In this document: in pieces, positions 1 to 5,097 of the stretch
Layout: each line of letters opens with the position of its first letter
How positions within the stretch are numbered: position 1 is the first letter of the stretch
Assembly (NCBI GenBank): GCA_016292705.1
Contig: JAEDHZ010000131.1
Location: 1-5,097, forward strand
Direction of reading: 5' to 3'
DNA from: Clostridiaceae bacterium
GTDB taxonomy: Bacteria; Bacillota; Clostridia; Oscillospirales; Acutalibacteraceae
DNA length: 5,097 bases
Translations under genes and position numbers: made by a program
The notes under the pieces: generated by a model
Told to the model about the DNA's origin: nothing
Seen by the model: only the letters and a program-made list of their open reading frames with translations
The model's database searches: none

Positions 1-669
1 AAGGCTATCATTGAAACCACGAGCGGACTCGGCACTCCGGCAACAAGAGCAGACATCATTGAAAAGCTCTTTGATAACTTTTCAATCGAGCGTGTCGGAA
101 AGGAAATTCACCCGACAGCAAAAGGCAAGCAGCTCATCCGCATTGTTCCGCCAGACCTCAAAAGCGCCGAACTCACCGCACAATGGGAACAGCAGCTCCA
201 GAACATCAGCCGGGGCACGGGAAGCATGAAAAAATTCATCGGAGAAATGCGTGATTATTCAACAAAGCTTGTTTCGATGGTTATTGCAAGCGATGCACAA
301 TATACGCACGACAACGCAACAAAGGAAAAGTGTCCGGTCTGCGGAAAGTATCTTCTTGAGGTCAACGGCAAAAAGGGCAAAATGCTGGTTTGCCAGGACA
401 GGGAATGCGGCTACCGCAAGGGATTGACCCAAACCACGAATGCACGCTGTCCCGAATGCCACAAAAAGCTTGAACTGCGAGGCGAGGGAGAAAAGCGGAT
501 CTTCGCCTGCGTTTGCGGCTACAGAGAAAAGCTTTCCGATTTCAACAAGCGCAAAGCCTCCGACGGCGCAGGAAAATACGATGTTCTAAGCTATATGAAA
601 AAGCAGGAAAAGGAAAACCGGCCGCAAAACAACGCTATGGCCGACCTGCTCAAAGGCTGGTTTGATTAA
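1..669 (+). CDS. topB: DNA topoisomerase III, C-terminal part (5' end outside window)
   Basis: Type IA topoisomerase, which cuts and passes single DNA strands to relax negative supercoils and separate intertwined chromosomes or recombination intermediates. The frame is open from base 1 and gives 222 residues ending in TAA at 667-669. Fragment residues 9-20 carry GLGTPATRADII, a hallmark of the type IA core, followed by HPTAKG and SAELTAQWE, typical of the TopB region after the active-site tyrosine, which lies off-window. Two cysteine modules follow: CPVC...CQDREC (Cys 111, 114, 131, 136) and CPEC...CVC (Cys 150, 153, 170, 172), presumed zinc ribbons that help bind DNA. The second has a compressed CxC half. 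The tail is charged and ends LLKGWFD. The ATG at 226 is an internal methionine (residue 76), not a start, because the conserved frame continues upstream. topB also occurs on conjugative elements, but no conjugation gene is visible here. The family call is firm; topoisomerase I is less likely given the TopB-like motifs. Confidence 0.93.
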   Translation, partial: KAIIETTSGLGTPATRADIIEKLFDNFSIERVGKEIHPTAKGKQLIRIVPPDLKSAELTAQWEQQLQNISRGTGSMKKFIGEMRDYSTKLVSMVIASDAQYTHDNATKEKCPVCGKYLLEVNGKKGKMLVCQDRECGYRKGLTQTTNARCPECHKKLELRGEGEKRIFACVCGYREKLSDFNKRKASDGAGKYDVLSYMKKQEKENRPQNNAMADLLKGWFD

Positions 670-670
670 T

Positions 671-695
671 TGCACAAATATTTGTTGCATTTTTT
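671..695 (+). terminator. weak intrinsic terminator after topB
   Basis: TGCACAA (671-677) can pair with TTGTTGCA (682-689), leaving one bulged T and an ATAT loop, and six T follow at 690-695. It begins one base after the topB stop, which is the expected place. The stem is AT-rich and short, so termination may be partial. The core ACAAATATTTGT (674-685) is also a perfect 12-bp palindrome, so a protein-binding site is an alternative reading. Confidence 0.5.
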
Positions 696-717
696 GTGAA
701 AATTTCTGCTTTAGGGC

Positions 718-746
718 TTGAAAAAAATCCCCTCTTGTTATAAAAT
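718..746 (+). promoter_or_regulatory. sigma-A-type promoter for pgk-tpiA
   Basis: TTGAAA at 718-723 matches the -35 consensus TTGACA at five of six bases, and TAAAAT at 741-746 matches the -10 consensus TATAAT at five of six, with an ideal 17-bp spacer. An overlapping TATAAA at 739-744 would give a 15-bp spacer and is less likely. Transcription would start near 752-754, giving a leader of about 60 nt before the pgk ATG. The position, between the presumed topB terminator and pgk, fits. The call rests on consensus matching only. Confidence 0.68.
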
Positions 747-752
747 GTCTGT

Positions 753-768
753 TGATTGGAAACAATTA
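753..768 (+). promoter_or_regulatory. possible 5'-terminal stem-loop of the pgk leader
   Basis: ATTG (755-758) and CAAT (763-766) pair perfectly around a GAAA tetraloop of the GNRA type. A G-U pair (754/767) and a T-A pair (753/768) extend the stem to six pairs. If the promoter at 718-746 is right, this hairpin lies at the extreme 5' end of the mRNA, where such structures are known to slow decay in some bacteria. The stem is short and could be chance. Confidence 0.35.
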
Positions 769-811
769 CTGATATTACTATCTATTTTATAAAACGAAAG
801 GAAAGAACCAA

Positions 812-2002
812 ATGAACGTATTGAACAAAAAGTCAGTTGAAGACATCGATGTCAAGGGCAAAAAGGTTCTCGTCCGCTGCGATTTCAATGTTAAAATGGA
901 AAACGGCGTTATCACCAGCGACAAGAGAATCGTTGCCTCACTCCCGACCATCAAGTATCTGCTTGACAACGGAGCAAAGGTTATCCTCTGCTCTCACCTC
1001 GGCAGACCCAAGGGTGAATTCAAACCCGAATTTTCGCTTGCTCCCGTTGCAAAAAGACTCGGCGAGCTTCTCGGTCTTGAAGTAAAGATGGCTAAGGATG
1101 TTGTTGGCGAAAGCGCAAAGGAACTTGCCGCTTCCCTCAAGGAAGGCGAAGTTCTTCTCCTTGAAAATGTCCGTTTCCACGCTGAGGAAACCAAGAATGA
1201 TCCCGAATTTTCAAAGGCTCTTGCCTCCCTTGCTGAAGTTTATGTCAATGACGCATTCGGTTCAGCCCACAGAGCACACAGTTCCACCACCGGCGTTGCC
1301 GATTATCTTCCCGCTGTTTGCGGATATCTCATTCAGAAAGAGCTTCAGTATATCGGCGGTGCACTTGAAAGCCCGAAGAGACCCCTCGTTGCAATCCTCG
1401 GCGGTGCAAAGGTTTCTGATAAGATCGGAGTAATCACAAACCTCCTCAACAAGGTTGACACTCTCATCGTCGGCGGCGGTATGGCATACACCTTCTTTGC
1501 CGCTCTCGGTCATTCAGTCGGAACTTCAATCTGCGAAACAGACAAGATTGAACTTGCAAAGCAGATGACTGCTGCCGCAAAGGAAAAGGGTGTCAATTTC
1601 CTTATCCCGGTTGACAACATTGTCGGTAAGGAATACAAGGAAGACACCGAATATATGACCGTTAACTCAGACGATATTCCCGATGGCTGGATGGGTCTTG
1701 ACATCGGCCCGATGACAACTAAGCTCTTTGCAGACGCCGTTAAGGACGCAGGCACCGTAATCTGGAACGGACCGATGGGCGTTTCCGAATGGGAACACTT
1801 TGCATCCGGAACAATCGGTGTTGCAACCGCAATTGCAAACAGCAACGCAATTTCAATCATCGGCGGCGGCGACAGCGCAGCAGCAATTGAAAAGCTCGGT
1901 TTTGCCGACAAGATGAGCCACATCTCCACCGGCGGCGGTGCTTCGCTTGAATTCCTTGAGGGCAAGGAGCTTCCCGGTGTTGCAGCACTCAACGATAAAT
2001 AA
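812..2002 (+). CDS. pgk: phosphoglycerate kinase
   Basis: Cytosolic glycolytic enzyme that transfers the phosphate of 1,3-bisphosphoglycerate to ADP, giving ATP and 3-phosphoglycerate. At 396 residues it is full length for bacterial Pgk. Substrate-side motifs in the N-domain are RCDFN (22-26), Arg39, SHLGRPKG (61-68), ENVRFH with Arg121, and AHRAHSS with Arg154. Nucleotide-side motifs in the C-domain are GGAKVSDKIG (197-206), NGPMGV (319-324) followed by Glu326, GGGDSAAA (351-358) and TGGGASLEFLEGKELPGV (373-390). Ser325 stands where many homologues have Phe (GPMGVFE); this should not affect catalysis. The start at 812 is set by AAAGGA at 797-802, nine bases upstream, and by the homology beginning at once. 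It is the first gene of the cluster, 32 bp ahead of tpiA, and is probably driven by the promoter at 718-746. The gene normally found upstream, gapA, is absent; topB is there instead. Identification is secure. Confidence 0.98.
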   Translation: MNVLNKKSVEDIDVKGKKVLVRCDFNVKMENGVITSDKRIVASLPTIKYLLDNGAKVILCSHLGRPKGEFKPEFSLAPVAKRLGELLGLEVKMAKDVVGESAKELAASLKEGEVLLLENVRFHAEETKNDPEFSKALASLAEVYVNDAFGSAHRAHSSTTGVADYLPAVCGYLIQKELQYIGGALESPKRPLVAILGGAKVSDKIGVITNLLNKVDTLIVGGGMAYTFFAALGHSVGTSICETDKIELAKQMTAAAKEKGVNFLIPVDNIVGKEYKEDTEYMTVNSDDIPDGWMGLDIGPMTTKLFADAVKDAGTVIWNGPMGVSEWEHFASGTIGVATAIANSNAISIIGGGDSAAAIEKLGFADKMSHISTGGGASLEFLEGKELPGVAALNDK

Positions 2003-2034
2003 TCTATACCATATAAAGCAAAGGAGTCTTCAAA

Positions 2035-2802
2035 ATGAAAAAAGAACTTCGCAAGGCAGTCATTGCCGGCAACTGGAAAATGAACAACACCCCCGCCCAG
2101 ACCACCGCTCTCATCAACGAGATGAAGCCCCTTGTTGCAGACGCTGACTGCGAAGTTGTTCTCTGCGTTCCATACATTGACATTCCTGCCGCTGTTGAAG
2201 CAGCCAAGGGTTCAAACATCAAAATTGGTGCTGAAAATGTTCACTTTAAGGCATCGGGCGCATATACCGGCGAGGTTTCAACCGATATGCTCAAGGAAGC
2301 AGGCGTTGAATATGTCGTTATCGGCCACAGCGAAAGAAGAACCTACTTCGGTGAGACTGACCAGACCGTCAACCTGCGTTCCCTTGCAGCACTCAATGCA
2401 GGTCTCAAGGCTATCATCTGCGTTGGCGAAACTCTTGAGCAGAGAGAACTTGGTTACACCGAAACCCTCCTCAAGTTCCAGACAAAGATGGCTCTCACCA
2501 ATGTTAAGCCCGAACAGCTCAAGAATGTTATCATTGCCTACGAACCCGTATGGGCAATCGGAACCGGCGTTACCGCAACAGCTGACCAGGCTGACGAGGG
2601 CAACGGCTTTGTCCGCGAGGCAATTGCCGAAGCTTACGGCGCTGAACTCGCTGAAACCGTTACCGTTCAGTACGGCGGCTCAATGAACGCAAAGAACGCT
2701 GATGAGCTTGTTGCAAAGGTCAATGTTGACGGCGGTCTTATCGGCGGTGCCTCACTCAAGGCTCAGGACTTCTCAGTCATCGTTAAAGCCGCAAGCAAAT
2801 AA
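2035..2802 (+). CDS. tpiA: triosephosphate isomerase
   Basis: Interconverts dihydroxyacetone phosphate and glyceraldehyde-3-phosphate; a cytosolic dimeric TIM barrel. Its 255 residues match the family length. Catalytic residues are all visible: Asn13 and Lys15 in AGNWKMN, His98 in VVIGHSERR, and Glu170 in AYEPVWAIGTG, which leads into the mobile lid loop (about 171-181). The phosphate-binding end is present as YGGSMN (213-218) and GGLIGGASL (233-241). After the lid, the helix reads TADQADEGNGFVR where many homologues have an EVH-type sequence; this looks like lineage variation. AAGGAG at 2021-2026 lies eight bases before the ATG and settles the start. The 32-bp gap from pgk, with no terminator visible, argues for co-transcription with pgk. 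A hairpin terminator follows the stop. Identification is secure. Confidence 0.98.
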   Translation: MKKELRKAVIAGNWKMNNTPAQTTALINEMKPLVADADCEVVLCVPYIDIPAAVEAAKGSNIKIGAENVHFKASGAYTGEVSTDMLKEAGVEYVVIGHSERRTYFGETDQTVNLRSLAALNAGLKAIICVGETLEQRELGYTETLLKFQTKMALTNVKPEQLKNVIIAYEPVWAIGTGVTATADQADEGNGFVREAIAEAYGAELAETVTVQYGGSMNAKNADELVAKVNVDGGLIGGASLKAQDFSVIVKAASK

Positions 2803-2817
2803 TTAACTGAATCAGAC

Positions 2818-2847
2818 AAAAAAAGGGTTGCTTTGCAGCCCTTTTTT
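2818..2847 (+). terminator. intrinsic terminator between tpiA and gpmI
   Basis: GGGTTGC (2825-2831) pairs with GCAGCCC (2835-2841) through seven pairs, one of them G-U, around a TTT loop. An A-run (2818-2824) precedes the stem and six T (2842-2847) follow it, so A-T pairing can extend the stem. It starts 15 bases after the tpiA stop and ends 36 bases before the gpmI ATG. Because no promoter is evident downstream of it, it may act as a leaky terminator that lowers gpmI expression relative to pgk-tpiA. Confidence 0.8.
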
Positions 2848-2883
2848 GAAAGATTGATATTCTTTGAAAGGCAAGAATAAAAT

Positions 2884-4416
2884 ATGAAAAAAACTGTTTT
2901 ACTTTGCATTATGGACGGCTTCGGAAAAAACCCGTCCGATTACGGAAATGCCATCACAGCTGCAGATACTCCCAACCTTGACCGCCTGATGAGCGAAAGC
3001 CCGATGACCTATATAGGCGCTTCAGGAATGGATGTCGGTCTTCCGGACGGACAGATGGGCAACAGCGAGGTTGGCCACACAAACATCGGCGCAGGCCGTG
3101 TTGTTTATCAGGAGCTCACAAGAATCACAAAGTCCATCGCTGACGGCGACTTTTTTGAGAATGAAGCCCTTGTCGGCGCAATGGAAAACTGCAAGAAGAA
3201 CAGCTCCGCTCTTCACCTCATGGGCCTCATGAGTGACGGCGGCGTTCACAGCCACAACACCCACATGTATGCAATTGTTGAGCTTGCAAAAAGAATGGGA
3301 CTTGAAAAGGTCTTTGTTCACTGCTTCCTTGACGGAAGAGATGTTCCCCCGGCTTCCGGCGCGGACTATGTTGCCGAAACGATTGCAAAACTCAACGAAA
3401 TCGGCGTCGGCAAGGTTGCCTCTGTTATGGGACGCTACTACGCAATGGACAGAGACAACCGTTGGGAAAGGGTTTCAAAGGCTTATGCCGCAATGGTTTA
3501 CGGCGAGGGCATCAAGGCTTGTGACCCCGTTGAAGCAATCAGAAAGTCATACGAAACAATCGACGGAGACGGAAAGTATCTCACGGACGAATTTGTTCTT
3601 CCGACCGTCTGCCTTGAAAACGCAACGGTAAAGGCCAACGACTCTGTTGTTTTCTTCAACTTCCGTCCGGACAGAGCAAGGGAAATCACAAGAACCTTTG
3701 TTGACGAGGAATTCACCGGTTTTGAAAGGAAGAACGGCTTTTTCCCGCTTTACTATGTCTGCATGACTCAATATGACGCAACAATGCCAAATGTTCATGT
3801 TGCTTTCAAGCCACAGAAGCTCACAAACACCTTCGGTGAATACATTTCAAATCTTGGGCTTACCCAGCTTCGTATTGCGGAGACCGAAAAGTATGCTCAT
3901 GTCACCTTCTTCTTCAACGGTGGCGTTGAAAAGCAGTTCGAGGGCGAGGACAGAATCCTTGTTGCTTCGCCAAAGGTTGCCACCTACGATATGCAGCCGG
4001 AAATGAGCGCATACGAAGTTACGGACAAGGTTGTTGAAGCGGTAAAGTCAGGCAAATATGACGCAATCATCCTCAATTTTGCAAACTGCGACATGGTCGG
4101 TCACACCGGCGTTTTTGAAGCAGCAAAGGCCGCTGTTGAGGCCGTTGACAAGTGCGTCGGAAGAGTTGCGGACGCAGTGAAAGAAATCGGCGGCGTAATG
4201 CTCATCACCGCAGACCACGGCAATGCAGACAAAATGCTTGACGAGGACGGAACAGCATTCACCGCACACACAACGAACCCCGTTCCGTTTGTTGTTGTCA
4301 ACCGTGAATGTGAGCTTCGTGAAGGCGGAAAACTCTGCGACATTGCCCCCACAATGCTCAAAATCATGGGTATCCCCCAGCCCGAAGAAATGACCGGCGA
4401 AAGCATTGTGAAATAA
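2884..4416 (+). CDS. gpmI: 2,3-bisphosphoglycerate-independent phosphoglycerate mutase
   Basis: Cytosolic manganese-dependent enzyme that converts 3-phosphoglycerate to 2-phosphoglycerate through a phosphoserine intermediate; alkaline-phosphatase superfamily. At 510 residues it is full length. The catalytic set is complete: Asp11 (IMDGFG), nucleophile Ser61 (GQMGNSEVGH), His122 (VHSH), Asp150 and Arg152 (LDGRD), Arg184 with Asp189-Arg190 (GRYYAMDRD), Arg261 and Arg264 (NFRPDR), Lys336 (ETEKYAHV), Asp403 and His407 (CDMVGH), Asp444-His445 (TADHGN) and His462 (AHTTNP). Cys402 replaces the proline seen in many homologues (NPDMVGH); it is next to a metal ligand but is not itself one. GAAAGG at 2866-2871 is 12 bases before the ATG, a rather long spacing. 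No later start is acceptable, since Asp11 is needed. It lies downstream of the tpiA terminator without an obvious promoter of its own, so expression may depend on read-through. A strong terminator follows. Identification is secure. Confidence 0.98.
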   Translation: MKKTVLLCIMDGFGKNPSDYGNAITAADTPNLDRLMSESPMTYIGASGMDVGLPDGQMGNSEVGHTNIGAGRVVYQELTRITKSIADGDFFENEALVGAMENCKKNSSALHLMGLMSDGGVHSHNTHMYAIVELAKRMGLEKVFVHCFLDGRDVPPASGADYVAETIAKLNEIGVGKVASVMGRYYAMDRDNRWERVSKAYAAMVYGEGIKACDPVEAIRKSYETIDGDGKYLTDEFVLPTVCLENATVKANDSVVFFNFRPDRAREITRTFVDEEFTGFERKNGFFPLYYVCMTQYDATMPNVHVAFKPQKLTNTFGEYISNLGLTQLRIAETEKYAHVTFFFNGGVEKQFEGEDRILVASPKVATYDMQPEMSAYEVTDKVVEAVKSGKYDAIILNFANCDMVGHTGVFEAAKAAVEAVDKCVGRVADAVKEIGGVMLITADHGNADKMLDEDGTAFTAHTTNPVPFVVVNRECELREGGKLCDIAPTMLKIMGIPQPEEMTGESIVK

Positions 4417-4430
4417 CAAATGAATATTCA

Positions 4431-4466
4431 AGCCGCACTCCCCGTTTTTGAGGAGTGCGGCTTTTT
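4431..4466 (+). terminator. strong intrinsic terminator after gpmI
   Basis: AGCCGCACTCC (4431-4441) pairs perfectly with GGAGTGCGGCT (4452-4462) over 11 pairs, with a 10-base loop, and the T-run is 4462-4466. It starts 14 bases after the gpmI stop. The gene on the opposite strand ends at 4493, so the same hairpin sits just past both converging genes. Read on the minus strand, the stem is followed by the weaker tract TTGAATATT, so termination in that direction would be less efficient. Confidence 0.9.
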
Positions 4467-4492
4467 CAATAATGTGTTTATAAAACGGTGAC

Positions 4493-5097
4493 TTATTTGA
4501 AGATTTTTTTGAAGAAATCAATAATCTTCTGGAAGAATGCCTTGATTTTTTCCGCAATTGTCAGCTCCCTGAGTTTTATGCCGCAAGTGTCACAGTTTCC
4601 GTCATTGTTTGAGTCAGTGTGTTCCTTGGCAGGGATTGTTTCCTGTGCAACAAGTACTTTGTTACATACAGAGCAGTGTTTACCTTCTGTGAGACCGGTT
4701 TCTGTGCAGGTTGGTGCTACTGCAGCGTCAACAACTTCGGTGTGACCCTTTGCAGGAACAACTTCCTGTGCAACAAGTACTTCGTTACATACTGAGCAGC
4801 GTTTACCCTCAGTAAGACCGGTTTCTTCACAGGTTGCTGCCTTTCCGGCAACAACGGCAGGAGTATGTTCTTTTCTGTTGATATCTGACCTTTCAAGAAT
4901 TTCGTGGCAGTCAGTGCATTCTTTATGCTTTTTGCCGGACGCAGTGCAGGTTGCAGCCGTGTCAACTATCCAATCAGAAAGTTCTCCGTTTGCATCCGGG
5001 TCAACAAGAAGTTCTTTTGTTTTAAGCGTTTTTCCGCAATCCAGACATTCCTTGTGTTTTGAGCCGATAGTGATACAGGTTGGCTCTTTATCAATTA
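4493..5097 (-). CDS. cysteine/histidine-rich tandem-repeat protein, C-terminal part (probable secreted or surface protein; start outside window)
   Basis: Read on the minus strand, the frame is open from the right edge and gives 200 residues before TAA at 4493-4495. There is no start in the window. It consists of about four repeats of 39-41 residues with pattern TC-x9/10-C-x2-C-...-H/D: Cys 7/17/20, 50/60/63, 89/100/103 and 130/141/144. The last two units are nearly identical (TGLTEGKxCSVCNxVLVAQE). A short DSNNDGNCDTCG element follows (161-172), then a basic amphipathic tail rich in Phe, Ile and Lys (about 179-200, ending FFKKIFK). No LPXTG sorting signal is present. Similar GHTE.../TCTETGLTEGK repeats are familiar from large extracellular proteins of gut Clostridia, which is the basis for a surface role; the biochemical function is unknown. 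The paired CxxC motifs could bind metal or form disulfides. It converges on gpmI and is not part of the glycolytic cluster. The coding frame is very likely; the function is unassigned. Confidence 0.85.
   Translation of the reverse strand, partial: IDKEPTCITIGSKHKECLDCGKTLKTKELLVDPDANGELSDWIVDTAATCTASGKKHKECTDCHEILERSDINRKEHTPAVVAGKAATCEETGLTEGKRCSVCNEVLVAQEVVPAKGHTEVVDAAVAPTCTETGLTEGKHCSVCNKVLVAQETIPAKEHTDSNNDGNCDTCGIKLRELTIAEKIKAFFQKIIDFFKKIFK
4640..4836 (-). repeat. two in-frame 123-bp repeat units within the repeat protein
   Basis: The 74-base segments 4640-4713 and 4763-4836 match at 65 of 74 positions by direct comparison. They are offset by exactly 123 bp, or 41 codons. The nine differences change only three residues (Thr/Glu, His/Arg and Lys/Glu). 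The repeat keeps the reading frame, so it is an internal protein duplication rather than an intergenic repeat. Two further units lie upstream in the gene (4865-5097) but have diverged and are recognised mainly at protein level. Confidence 0.85.

Noticed and set aside
226..669. A separate 147-residue zinc-finger protein starting at ATG 226
   Set aside because: The same frame is open from base 1 and carries TopB motifs (GLGTPATRADII, HPTAKG) directly upstream, so 226 is an internal methionine.
1..669. topB as a sign of an integrative conjugative element at the left edge
   Set aside because: No relaxase, coupling protein, integrase or attachment repeat is visible, and a housekeeping operon follows directly.
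786..796. TTTATAAAACG shared with 4477-4487
   Set aside because: An 11-base AT-rich match in unrelated contexts, one before the pgk ribosome binding site and one after the gpmI terminator; probably chance.
1510..1992. 160-residue open frame antisense to pgk
   Set aside because: It lies wholly inside pgk, has no recognisable motif and is the expected complement of a strongly coding gene.
2854..2883. TTGATA (2854-2859) and TAAAAT (2878-2883) as a gpmI promoter
   Set aside because: The 18-bp spacer is acceptable, but transcription would start inside gpmI past its ATG, and no downstream start keeps the essential Asp11.
4048..4557. 169-residue open frame on the minus strand across the gpmI end
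   Set aside because: It overlaps the gpmI coding sequence, the terminator hairpin and the end of the repeat protein in another frame, so it is a shadow.
4629..4874. Repeats resembling a CRISPR or intergenic repeat array
   Set aside because: The unit is 123 bp, keeps the codon frame, and its differences change few residues, so it is a coding repeat with no short-repeat and spacer structure.
4488..4965. Open frames at 4488-4745 (+) and 4717-4965 (-) in the repeat region
   Set aside because: Neither has recognisable motifs. The other minus-strand frame gives regular Cys repeats and a clean stop at 4493, which explains the region better.

Overview
The window reads as a chromosomal segment of a Gram-positive anaerobe of the Clostridia, most likely Ruminococcaceae/Oscillospiraceae. 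The grounds are a clustered set of lower-glycolysis genes (pgk, tpiA, gpmI) with strong AAGGAG-like ribosome binding sites, a cofactor-independent phosphoglycerate mutase, and a Cys/His repeat surface-type protein of a style frequent in gut Clostridia. The genus is an inference; there is no rRNA or other marker to fix it.

Layout from left to right. Positions 1-669 (+) are the 3' end of a DNA topoisomerase III gene (topB), cut by the left edge, encoding the end of the type IA core and two cysteine zinc modules. A 142-bp gap follows, with a weak topB terminator hairpin, a good sigma-A-type promoter and a short leader that may begin with a GAAA-tetraloop stem-loop. Then come pgk (812-2002) and tpiA (2035-2802), 32 bp apart. 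A compact terminator hairpin (2818-2847) separates tpiA from gpmI (2884-4416), with no evident promoter between the hairpin and gpmI. A strong hairpin (4431-4466) ends the cluster. On the minus strand, running in from the right edge and stopping at 4493, is the C-terminal 200 residues of a repetitive cysteine-rich protein. It has no ATG start in the window, so a start-codon-based ORF search does not show it.

The three glycolytic enzymes act in or beside one stretch of the pathway. Triosephosphate isomerase supplies glyceraldehyde-3-phosphate, phosphoglycerate kinase makes ATP and 3-phosphoglycerate, and the mutase converts that to 2-phosphoglycerate. gapA and cggR, often found just upstream in Firmicutes, are absent upstream, and eno is absent immediately downstream. 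All catalytic residues checked in the three enzymes are present, so these are ordinary housekeeping genes. The less ordinary part is the right-hand repeat protein and the terminator placed inside the glycolytic cluster. I found no CRISPR array, mobile element, tRNA/rRNA or convincing undescribed system.
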